In this document: positions 46,646 to 57,065 of the stretch, piece after piece
Numbering within the stretch: the first letter of the stretch is position 1
How the letters are laid out: each line of letters opens with the position of its first letter
Assembly (NCBI GenBank): GCA_032622095.1
Contig: CP136063.1
Location: forward strand, 142,447,450 to 142,511,449
From: Siphonodentalium dalli
Taxonomy: Eukaryota > Mollusca > Scaphopoda > Gadilida > Siphonodentaliidae
Reading direction: 5' to 3'
DNA length: 64,000 nt
Translations under genes and position numbers: made by a program
Notes under the pieces: model-generated
Told to the model about the DNA's origin: nothing
Database searches by the model: none
The model's input: only the letters and a program-made list of their open reading frames with translations

Positions 46646-46984
46646 GTGAAAATTAAATAAAAAAATTAAATTCAATGATGGCGTCCAATATGGACTATCT
46701 AATTCTGCTCCAAAAACATGTATATTCAATATATGGATGTTTATTGGATGGGGGGGGGGGGACCGATTATTTCAATGATATTTTAATTCACTGGGATCCA
46801 AAACCCGACCTACGGGAGCGCGCTTCGCGCACGACTGCATCTTAAGCATATGTGCATATTTAATAAGCCAACAATTGGAATCCCAACAGAGAAGACTGGC
46901 GTAGGTCCCTTGCGCATAGACATCGTTGATGATCTCTATGGGAAACCAACTTGACATTTAATAGACAATTTCGATTAACTGCAA

Positions 46985-47470
46985 TAACTTAAGGAATCTC
47001 TAATTGAGCTCAAGCCCAATAAGAATATTCCTTCAGTTATTGTGCTTAAGCGCAGTTAGAGATACGTTATTGCGCTTAAGCACAATGTGATATTCCTGTG
47101 CAATAAGGAATATTCTTATTGCGCTTAAGTGTAATAAGACATTCCTTATTACACGTAAGCGAAATTACATCAATATTGCACTTAAGCGCAATTAATATCT
47201 CTCTCATTAGATCACCCTTGTGCAAATACATGTAGTAGAATAATCCTATATTTGTTCCACCCATTGTACCATGGAGATGGACTACACCACCTGAATTATA
47301 AGGAGTTTATGTTCTATATATAATATATTCCTTATTAAGAGATTCCTTATTGGGTTTTATTATATAAGCGCAATTTGTAAATTCCATTATTGCGCTTAAG
47401 CACAGTTAAATATATCCTTATTGCGCTTAATCACAATAGAGATTCCCTTATTGTGCTTAAGCGCAATTAG
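46985..47470. repeat. Array of spaced TTGCGCTTAAGCGCAA palindromes
   Basis: About ten imperfect copies of the 16-bp palindrome TTGCGCTTAAGCGCAA (for example near 47039, 47069, 47118, 47175, 47388, 47420 and 47450), separated by 14-30 bp AT-rich spacers often containing TATTCC or ATTCCTTATT. A gap without copies lies at about 47200-47330. The layout superficially resembles a CRISPR array, but the repeats are too short and variable and the setting is eukaryotic. Confidence 0.85.
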
Positions 47471-48333
47471 CTCTTCTTGCGATTAATTAAAAAAAAAGTT
47501 CTAATTGTATTGTAACTATTGTTTTGTCCTTTAATATTTCCCATACATCATTTACACATATATTATGCTAGAATGGTACTATTATTACTAATACCACTCG
47601 TAGTAGATAATACCACCTTACTGTCAATATCCTATCATGGTTAGTTTCAAATCATAGCGTTAATTGTTATTACTATGTGTGTACTGTACATGTACATCAG
47701 TCATCAATTAATAATATTTTGCTATTTTGCATGCGAAGTGGAAGACCCTCCAATAGCTTATCAATACCACTCGGGACAGTGGGTGTTTTTCCTCAATTAA
47801 TTGAATTTCTTGTTAGAGGATGTATTTGAGTTTTGAAAAATATTGTTTCAGGTGACCTTGACCCCACCAGTATGAAGTAGTAGCGATTTCTGCGAAACAG
47901 TGGGTCCAGACACCAGCGTGACATTTTAGCACCTAAAATTTGTCATCTGCATGAAAAATATTAAAAAAAAACTTACAGTGATGAGAAGTTTGACATTTTT
48001 TTATATTTTGGTGTGGAAACAGTGTTCTTCCAGACAACATAGGCGGCTATACCATAGATCTTCTGGTTTTTGTGTGCCACGAGCCTGAAAATCGCTTATT
48101 TTGGCCATTTTCGCATCAAAATTTCATTTTTCAGGCACACAATCAAGGGGCATAACTCTTGCTACTCCCATTAAAATGACAATTCTGTACCAAAATCTTT
48201 AAGCCTAGTATGTGCTCAACCCAGGTATATATACATTGTATATGTGTTGTGGGATCACATTTCTGTTATTTTTCATTGAATTGATGCCCCCTTATTTTTG
48301 CACCAATCCCTGCAGAAACTGTGGAGTGTTACC

Positions 48334-49183
48334 TTCAAGACCAGCAAATAGCACCATTTTCATCTGTCAACTTGACAAATATTGTTACTGAAAATCATTT
48401 TTTAGCAAACCTGTTCAGTTAGAAGGAACATTTTATGGCAGATACACCATTCTTCTATGCATATTCCAATACAGGTTGTCTTTAATCATATAAATTGGTG
48501 GGGATATGGAGTCTTGGAGCAGTGGGGGGGGGGGGGGGGGGTGGTGGTGGTGGTTCATGTATATGGTTATTGGTGATTTTTCAGATGATGGGTACTTCTT
48601 CATGACATCATATGCTCCTTGAATCTTAGCTGAAAAGGCTGATATTGTGACATTACACAGTATACAACAAGATTAGATATTCAGTCTTTCTTATTCACAA
48701 GTGTGAAATATAATAATACAGGTTTCCTTGGTCATATTTCACTTGACAACATATTGTTCATGTGATGTCATAACCTTGTAAAGCTTTCCCTTAATGCTAA
48801 ATAAGACTTGGAATTTTTTAACCCATAGTTTTGGGAGAGTATTAAAGATAGTTGTTGTATGAAATATTATGTTTTATTTTGATATTGAGGAAAATATGCA
48901 TCTCATAATATATTTATACAACATTTTAGCATTTCAGACCCTTTTCAAGCTATAGATGATGGTTGAATATATCCATTTTTTCACTACGTCAAGCATAACG
49001 TCATTGGGTTCTGAAAGACCCAAAAGGGGTGAAATCATGGGGGTGCATGTAAATCCCCACCCAATCTTGCTGCCTGTGATTGCAATAACGCATGGGGTGT
49101 AATATATCATTTTAAGCGGTATAATGCAGAGAATATGGAGGTGTGGTCCCTATTAAAGATTAATAAAATTGCATTTCCCTTAA
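48334..49183. other. Spacer between the two MITE copies
   Basis: 850 bp without a gene. It contains a G18 tract (48524-48541) followed by GTGG repeats. It is carried between two MITE copies whose outermost ends share the TTA duplication. Confidence 0.6.
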
Positions 49184-49829
49184 GGTGACACTCCACAGTT
49201 TCGAATTATCAGTAGGGGTAAATTTCTTAGAATAGAGTACCAGTGTTTTCTGTCACCATGGGTGTGGTATGTTTATTGAGAGAAGGTTAGTTATGAATTT
49301 GTGGATTTTTAGAGGATGTATTTGAGTTTTGAAAAATATTGTTTCAGGTGACCTTGACCCTACCAGTATGAAGTAGTAGCGATTTCTGCGAAACAGTGGC
49401 TCCAGACACCAGCGTGACATTTTAGCACCTAAAATTTGTCATCTGCATGAAAAATATTTAAAAAAAACTTACAGTGATGAGAAGTTTGAAATTTTTTGAT
49501 ATTTTTGTGAGGAAACAGTGTTCTTCCAGACAACATAGGCGGCTATACCATAGATCTTCTGGTTTTTGTGTCCAACGAGCCTGAAAATCGCTTATTTTGG
49601 CCATTTTCGCATCAAAATTTCATTTTTCAGGCACACAATCAAGGGGCATAACTCTTGCTACCCCCATTAAAATGACAATTCTGTACCAAAATCTTTAAGC
49701 CTAGTATGTGCTCAACCCAGGTATATATACATTGTATATGTGTTGTGGGATCACATTTCTGTTATTTTTCATTGAATTGATGCCCCCTTATTTTTGCACC
49801 AATCCCTGCAGAAACTGTGGAGTGTCACC
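49184..49829 (+). mobile_element. MITE copy 2, complete, 646 bp
   Basis: TIRs GGTGACACTCCACAGTTTC (left) and GAAACTGTGGAGTGTCACC (right), perfect over 19 bp. TTA stands immediately right (49830-49832), equal to the TTA left of copy 1. It has no coding capacity. It differs from copy 1 by a few substitutions and by lacking the 3.9-kb insertion. Confidence 0.88.
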
Positions 49830-49890
49830 TTAGCGTGCTTGACTCGTAACGTCATTGTGTGAAAACGTCATTCGTTCAAATCCCGCTCTC
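49830..49890 (+). mobile_element. Interrupted SINE, 3' part of the tRNA head (B box)
   Basis: TTAGCGTGCTTGACTCGTAA continues the head begun at 43690. GTTCAAATCCC (49874-49884) is a B-box match. The downstream extent is unclear. Confidence 0.6.
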
Positions 49891-51199
49891 AGTCATTGAA
49901 CTGGACTCGTTCCTAGCGTTCAGCGACGGAAGCGTTACGTTGCGTAGACCAGACGCTAGCTCTATGCCTTCACTACGCTAAGGCGTAACGTTCCCAGTTT
50001 TTTGGCATGCCTTTGTGTAAACATATTTTTATTTCCAAATCAAACTGTCCGATAGCAAACATACAATAGAACATACAAGGATACAATGGAATAGGAAGAT
50101 GGTATATAGAAATAGAGGATTATACAACAAGCATTTGCTTTTGATAAGTCTTTTCCTATGTGATGAATTCAATACCCCAAACGTTACGGAGTAGTAAGCG
50201 GAGTGGACTGAGCCAGCGACGGGACTATACGTTGCGGAGATGCACGGACCAGTTCTAGCGGAGAGTATGAGCCAGGTACGAGACTATCATTGAACGTCAA
50301 ACACTGCGTTCGACATCAGATATCACACTACAGTTATCGCGGGTAACCGAGTACTCGTTCGGGAGTTGATGAATATTGTCAGTATGCTAATCCTGATGCG
50401 AACATTCATCCTAAGCGAGGATGCATGGGTAACCAATGCCCTTTGATCTGGGAAATAATCATACAAAGCGCATGAAACGAACTATACTGTGGAATGCGCT
50501 ATATAACTGCATCGCTTATTATTATTTATAAGTAGGGCCTTAATAATTTATTAATATAATTACACAGTTTAAAGGCATGATACCAGAGAACAAACTATTC
50601 TTAAATCGATTCGGTATGCTGCCTTTTTAGATGCATCTGAAATACATCTTTGTTTTAAATCGATTTTGTCTATCGATGATCCGGTCCTACTGCAAGTTAT
50701 TCCGGATTTTTGGAAAAATACTAATAAAAAATAAGTTTGTTTCTGTTGTGCTCAACGTTTTCATAAAAAACTGGAACATACAAACAATGAAACTCTTAAG
50801 CTTATAGTGTATCAATTTTTGACAGCATGTGCGAGTTAGTAACTCTACAGGTTATCCATAAGAAGCGAGCATTCGTTGCTGGAGGCCGAGTATATATAGC
50901 TAATTTTGATCGGATTTTCTATAAGCGACAACCGGTCGACCAAGGAAAGAAACCGTTCGACAACGAATATGATATTGTTATCAGTTATCAGTTGTGACGA
51001 CAGCGGGGGGGGGGGGGGGGGGGTGTCATCATCATAGCATAGCAAACATTTCAACAGTTGGAAATGTAATTCCTGACACAGCATTAGCGAAAATATACGA
51101 CCAAAATTAGACAAAATTTGTTCTGATAGTATTTAGTAGGAAGTTGTTGCTTTTAAACCAAAAGTCGAATATTTTCTTACTTTCTGCAACTTCTTTGGG
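49891..51199. other. Non-coding stretch
   Basis: Contains a relatively GC-rich patch with repeated GCGTTACG/CGTAACG words (about 49905-50000) and a G19 tract (51005-51023). No gene is recognised; the 89-codon minus frame includes the poly-G and is not credible. Confidence 0.4.
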
Positions 51200-51390
51200 A
51201 CTAAAATGGCAATCAGGGGGTGTTAGATTGGAACATTCTAAAAGTTTGAAAGGATGAAGTAAAAGTTGACAGTTCCAACATATATAGGGGTGCAAATGGA
51301 ATTCGTCGAACTTGGACATTTCGATCTGGTTCAAGGAGGATACATGCGGAAATTTAAAGCGGATGCCACCCACCCAACCGATACCATATA
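51200..51390 (-). repeat. Inverted copy of a segment at 56.7 kb
   Basis: Its reverse complement aligns with about 56710-56880 (shared words TTGAACCAGA, AATTCCATTTGCA / AACTCCATTTGCA, CTTTCAAACT, and a purine-rich GGGTG end). The 102-codon minus and 71-codon plus frames arise within it. Confidence 0.6.
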
Positions 51391-53004
51391 TAGCCACGAC
51401 CCTGAGTGTGAACATACCCTTACACTCAATTGTGTCAGTCTGATTTTAACACACAATGAGAGGCACTTATTTCTCGGTTAAACGTGAACTACTTCACGTT
51501 AATTGAGGGCATGTCAAAAACCATTCTGACTACCTGCTTTTTGTCGGCTGGACAACTGTATGCTCTCATCTCGCTGAAGAAAGTTGTCATTCGACAACAA
51601 ACACTCAATTGAACTCCCGTTTAACTGGAGCGCCAATGCATATGTTTAAACTTTTAACCAGGTTTTAACTCGGACGTTTAAATTGCAGATGACGATTAAC
51701 AATTATTATATTTTATTTCCCATTCACATACAAGACTCCACTGGCGATGATGATTTAGAACGATGGAATTTTTTAGATAAAGTAACTTGCATATCAACTG
51801 ATCAGGACATAGACTATCTTTGAACATATGGTAAACCTATGATAACGTCGCGGTACACAGAGCATGTCCTTCCCGATCAAGCACGATACATTCCAGACGA
51901 CAATCGAACACAAACGAGTGTATATATATTATAAATGAGGATTGTGCCAATAGTCGGATAATTTCAAAGTCACTATGATGCACCAATATGCACTTACATT
52001 AATATTCACGGTCACCAATCTGGCTTTACCCTTGATGGAATCGTTTCTAAATTGCAACACCCACCAGATCACGTGCACACCACATTAGCGGTTGTATGTA
52101 GGATGAAGCTGCTATCACGATAGTTTGAGATTGTCGAAATTATTTAAGAGGAGAGTAAATACTAATCACTGTATTCCTAAAATAAGTTTTGAGTTACATG
52201 TATATCTCGTGGGAATAGCTCAACTGACATGCGCAATGTATGTCTGCACATTGTCGTTCGTATAAACTTTGAGACACGTGATTATGGCATAGCCGTAAAT
52301 GAGTTTCAGTCTAAACTTTTATTAAATTTATTCAGTAGTTATATGAATTGATACTCCTGATAGCAATTTACCATTATTTTGCTGTGACCTTATAGATCTG
52401 GGAACATACAAGAACGTTCGATACAATATAATATATATTACAGGGCTTAATGTTGACAATTTGAGTTCATCAAATGTTAAGAATTTTGTGTTTTGTTGTT
52501 CCGTTCGGTGTGCGGAGCAAATGATCTTCTGACGTTATAATTCCAGCCTATTAATAAAAGACGCCCCAATAATATTCAAGTTTGCCTCATAAATTCGCTC
52601 AGCTTACGAATGAGCAATTTGACAAATTCGCATCGAAATATTTGTTTGCTTTTTTATAAATTATTTCTAAATGGTGAGCTAATAAAAACATATTATTCTG
52701 TGATTATTACATCTAATATGAAATACAGATGATCTGAGTGAAAATTGTGAAACTTGCCAATTTGGTCTTGGACACATTGCATTTTTCAAATCAATAGGTC
52801 AGAAAAATCAACAGTTCAGAAAAATAAACAGGTCAGAAAAATCCCGAAATGGAGGCAGATGATATATCAATAAAAGACGATCGATACAATTTAATAATTA
52901 TTTATAGTGCCCTGGCGCCTGGGGGAGTGATGTAGTTCCCAATGCGGCACCGGGCACTAATTTCGCGTAGATCACTATTTTGTCATTGTCATTTACTAGC
53001 CTTG
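51391..53004. other. Non-coding stretch
   Basis: AT-rich. Three closely spaced GGTCAGAAAAAT-like words lie near 52798-52845. No gene recognised. Confidence 0.4.
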
Positions 53005-53492
53005 CAATCTATATATAAAATAATAGGATAATTCCGTCTGTCTGTCCGGATTTTATTCTCCCAGACTGCTGGTCCGATTTAAACCAAATTTGGTGTGGTG
53101 ACTCAAAATTTTGATCTGATCAAATTTAATTTAATTTTTTAAATAACCTCACTATGGGCCTATTTCAGAATCAAATAAGTCCAATATGCAGCTATGTCCT
53201 ATGTGAATATTTAGGTTCAATGTGAACCTATTTGTACGAGGATATGTTGCAGCACCAGATATACGCTCTTTATATATGTGTTTCCACTGTGGTCCGCGCC
53301 ATCCAACGGAATAACGGGTATAAGTCCACTATGGGCTTATGCCAAAAATAACAAAAATAACCAAAGTCAATATTTAGATTCAATATGCAGCTATCTGCAC
53401 GATAATATATTGGAGTAGCATAATACATATGTGCATGGTGTATAAAAGAATGACATATGTCTGTCATGTGCGCGAAGCGGGGCCGCAGGCTA
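53005..53492 (+). mobile_element. Helitron-like non-autonomous element, copy 4 (related family)
   Basis: Starts with CTATATATAAAATAATAGG then CCGTCTGTCTGTCCGGATTT and CTGGTCCGATTTAAACCAAA. Ends with GCGCGAAGCGGGGCCGCAGG then CTAC and T. The start and end style match copies 1-3, but the interior differs: two ~195-bp units sharing AATATGCAGCTAT (about 53187 and 53385) and CACTATGGGC. The 65-codon minus frame is a shadow. Confidence 0.45.
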
Positions 53493-54789
53493 CTAACTCA
53501 CAAAGGGGCACGGACCCCTTTGTGCAGGGGTCACAGTCCCATCCGACGCTGAATAAAGGCTTCCGAACCCCCCTGTTTCAGCCAGTATTTATATAATTTA
53601 ACATGTGCATAATGGAAATTGAAATTATATACGATCCTATTTGATGCCGTACAGAAAATATACGACTGAAAGCTAGACGAATCCGTGATGTTTAAAACAT
53701 GTATATATCATGGTGAAGAATAAGTAAATTACATAAGTGCCACATGTCACTTCGAACAACTAAGGGGGCTTACATATACACACAGCCGTGTATGTGATCG
53801 CCTTATGGTGCATATACTCATTCAAACACATCAAGACTTGCACAAACTGGGTTTTTCGTGGTTTTCACGCACTATAAGTACTTTGTTAGAAAAATGAATT
53901 TCTGAAGTGACATGCATGAACAATGAGATTGTGTCACCTAGGCTGGATGTAATAAGTATATTCAGGGTTCCATTAATATCTAGCAGCTGCGAGTTAGCTG
54001 TTGAGCAAAGTTGGTCCAAGAAATTATAGTGTTTCATTTTCTCAATAATCACAAAGTGAGTTATCCGTCGGATGGTTATCGTATCAACGCGGATTTAGAA
54101 GACTACACAACAAAAGCAATCTACAATGATGTATATGAACACAGCGAAAATTCATGTAGTAATACTATCGGTATATATTATATCTCACGTGACTTTCTCG
54201 CATTCTGATTGGCTGAGCATTGCTATACTATATTACGATAGTACCCCAGTAGGATTCCTACATGCCTACTATTCTTTTTCTATTTATAGTAACAAACTCA
54301 TTTCGCGAAATCGGGCTGCCGCCTGAAGATACGGCCAATCTTAAACTATACCTTGTGTGATATTTCAATATCGGTATATCATTAGATTTATTGATGAATT
54401 GCGATGATCTTACAAATGTCCGATGATATCAAGCCAATGTATTTCATAGTTTGTCCGTTTAGTTGGCAAGCGGCTAGTCCTAATTTTGCAATGCCAGTGG
54501 ACGTTATTTATAATTTCCTTTTCCGGTTAATCGAGGTTAAACAAGTTGACTTCTAAAATTTCGCCAAAATGTCTTTGCTAATGACGTATTTATAGAAATG
54601 AATCATGAAGAAATGCTGTTAGATGTAACTAATAACATAGTTGTGCTCCCCTGCCATCGTCAAAATATTGCCGTAAATTGTAAAATCTGAGACCGCTTTC
54701 CAAAATTCAAGGTAAATAAAAATGTGACAAAATCAGACTCAGAAATTGTGTGAGAATTGGAACAAATGTTCGATATAATATAATAAATA
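53493..54789. other. Non-coding stretch
   Basis: No gene or repeat recognised; the frames of 65-73 codons lack known domains. Confidence 0.4.
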
Positions 54790-54893
54790 ATGAATGTCTT
54801 ATCGTTGACTATGCCAAAATAGTGGTCCCCGATGAGAAATAGTCCTCCTCGAGGACCACTATTTTGGCATAGTCAACTCCAAGCCATTCATTG
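54790..54893. repeat. Hairpin with 25-bp perfect arms
   Basis: 54804-54828 (GTTGACTATGCCAAAATAG..) and 54853-54877 are perfect reverse complements around a 24-nt loop. Imperfect symmetry continues outward to AATGAATG/CATTCATT. Probably a short MITE. Confidence 0.85.
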
Positions 54894-55254
54894 TCATTAT
54901 AATATACGGAAATCCTATATTGTTCTCTATTTTGACTGCCAATCTAACGTCCGACAAAGTGTGACGCCATTGCATATACGAGGGAGATAATTCTATAAGG
55001 GGGAGTTTGACAAGATGCTGAGTCACATAGCGATGTTCTGAGGTTATCATTCCATTAGGATAGCTCTGCATATTATGAGACGACATGGAACTATAGTGTG
55101 TATATATGTTTTATGTATTTCACCACTATCCACACTTTTCACAATTGTCTCAAGACATGGGCCGTGTATTCTAATATTGGCGTGCCCCCAGTCCTCGTGG
55201 TGAAACTGAGTTAAGGACTAAACGGATGAAAATCGAAAATAGAGTGTTGATGCT

Positions 55255-55740
55255 TTCTGTATGAGGGTATCACCCCCCCCCCTTTTTCGGTACGCGGGAT
55301 TCAGGGTGTTTTGAAGCCGTACGCGGGATTCATACCCCCGAATTAACTGGTATTCGGGTTCAAGCAAAACATCTTGGACGCAGGTTTTGATGGCGCAAAA
55401 TAATATTTTGTGCTAGTTATCTGTATGAATGAGTGGGTAGAATAGCTTCTTGGGCATATTCGACCACCATGCCATCATAAAGTATCATTAATCGTATCAT
55501 AACGGCGTCATAACGCCCATAACGCGACCGGCGTCTCTTCGGTTGTTAACCGGAAAGCGTCCGGAAACTACATTTGATTTGTGTTCCAATTCCAAACTTT
55601 TAATTAACCGGTCTATTAAAACAGTCAATTTGTATGTCATTTATCTCATATTATTTCTTAACATGTATTCAGGATTCACCCCCCCCCCCCCAAATTAACT
55701 GGTATTCAGGATTCAGGGGGGAGGGGGTGATACCATCCTG
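55255..55740. mobile_element. Probable short TIR element with C/G tracts
   Basis: Left GAGGGTATCACCCCC (about 55264) is mirrored by GGGGGTGATACCATC (about 55720-55734). Internally TTAACTGGTATTC(A/G)GG occurs in direct orientation near 55342 and 55695, and GTACGCGGGATTCA twice near 55290 and 55319. The target duplication is not clear. Confidence 0.5.
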
Positions 55741-55989
55741 TATGATGTCGTCAACATGGTGAACCCAGGTACATGTGCAGTTCAACGTTACCAATAGATG
55801 ATTACGTTCGTTTAGTTTGCTTTTTTTGTAATAACAATGGACTGCATTTCAATTTGATTGTTAATTGGTGCTGTCCTTTCGAGTTCGACTTCGTTATCAT
55901 TCGTACTTGGTTACTTCATTTTAAAACCGACAGTATATATCCGTTTAGAATCTCTGTTCGTCTTCATTCATTATAGCTTTCGCTAACGT

Positions 55990-56115
55990 TCATTGTTCGT
56001 ATATTCCTGATATAGTATACATAAAGAGCGTTACTTGTTAGTATGTTCCTGATATGGTATGCACAAAGAGCGTTCCTTGTTAGTATGTTCCTGATATGGT
56101 ATGCATAAAAAGTGT
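55990..56115 (+). repeat. 42-bp tandem repeat, three units
   Basis: Units of AAAGAGCGTTCCTTGTTAGT then ATGTTCCTGATATGGTATGC. AAAGAGCG lies at 56023 and 56065, with a decayed AAAAAGTG near 56107. A stray ATTCCTGATATGGTA also occurs near 59760. Confidence 0.88.
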
Positions 56116-56709
56116 TCATCTCAATCATGTGAAAACAATAAAACCGGCTGCAAATATTCTACAACTTCGAATGTTTATAAAGTCCATAAATCGGCATTTC
56201 ATGTTGTTTATCAACGTATATTGTCCCTATACTGCTAAATTAAATTTACATATACATCTGAGAACAAATATTTCCAGTATTTAAATAAGATTTCTAAAAT
56301 GTTAAAATTCAACATCCAGTTTAGTCATATGTATGTGATGACTCATTCTCCCTAGATGTGTGTAGATGACAACACTTCTGTAGACTTTATAATATAAATA
56401 TGTTCCCTTTCTAAGCTGAATTTCAGATTATATTACTTTGCTTTCAGTGATTTTTATTTAATTTTTCTACATCTCGAACCAAACAATTTATCGTGTAAGA
56501 ATTCTAAAAAATCGAAGAAAAAAAGAGTGAAAATCAAATAGATATGCTTCATCGGTGTTACAGAAAACCCCTCACTTTACTGACAAACTGTCAATAAATG
56601 GCGCAATTCAATGCAATGATAATGCCCATTCAGACGACCAAGGTAACTGAAACACAATAGACAGTGGGAAGGATGCATAAGTATTGTCAAACACAGGATC
56701 GTGGCTATA
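56116..56709. other. Non-coding stretch
   Basis: No gene or repeat recognised. Confidence 0.4.
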
Positions 56710-57065
56710 GGGTCCCAACGGGGGTGTCCACCTCGGAATTTGCACCCCCTTTGAACCAGACCAAACTCCCAGGTTCGCTGAACTCCATTTGCATGCACCT
56801 TGGGTTGGGACTTTCCAACTGGTACCTCAAGCTTTCAAACTGTTGGCAATTTCCAACCTGACACTACCCTTTGTTGGAAAATATCCAACTGATGTCCTGT
56901 TCAGACCAACATTTTGACCAAAAGTAGAAAAGTATGTTACTGTTGGTCTAAAAACAATATATTTCCCACTAATTACTGGTTGGAATAATCAAACAGTGAG
57001 AACAAGTTCAACCTATATGTTGTGTCAAATTTCCAACTATTGTTGTGTCAGTCATAATATTCCCA
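56710..57065 (+). repeat. Repeat fragments shared with 51.2 kb and 2.7 kb
   Basis: 56710-56880 matches the complement of 51200-51390. 56900-57060 matches the complement of about 2690-2830 (GAACAAGTTCAACCTATA against TAGGTTGAACTTGTTC). The two homologies are adjacent here but separate elsewhere, so this may be the most complete copy of one element. Confidence 0.55.

Larger units (their letters stand above)
43840..47786 (+). mobile_element. 3.9-kb insertion packed with tandem and palindromic repeats
   Basis: The left end CACCCACTGACC begins a hairpin with GACGCGC-GAA-GCGCGTC and CAGTGGGTG. The right end is GACAGTGGGTG (47776-47786). TTTTT precedes the left end and follows the right end, a possible 5-bp duplication, though in such a T-rich spot this is weak evidence. 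The interior holds ~175-bp units, ~300-bp units, a 46-bp minisatellite, a Tc1-like MITE and a spaced-palindrome array. No protein is recognisable. It recalls bivalve elements with tandem-repeat cores such as the published 'pearl' family, or Helitron-related elements, but assignment is not secure. Confidence 0.6.
43713..48333 (+). mobile_element. MITE copy 1, split by a 3.9-kb insertion
   Basis: The left TIR is GGTGACACTCCACAGTTTC (43713-43731). The left body (to 43839) is nearly identical to 49184-49310. The right body (47815-48333) is nearly identical to 49310-49829 and ends at GAAACTGTGGAGTGTTACC. The element was cut after GTGGATTTTT by the insertion at 43840-47786. TTA or TAA target preference and a GG start would suit a PIF/Harbinger-type MITE (inference). 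Confidence 0.8.

Noticed and set aside
46985-47470. CRISPR array
   Set aside because: The repeats are only about 16 bp, vary from copy to copy, have AT-rich related spacers and no cas genes, and the DNA is eukaryotic.
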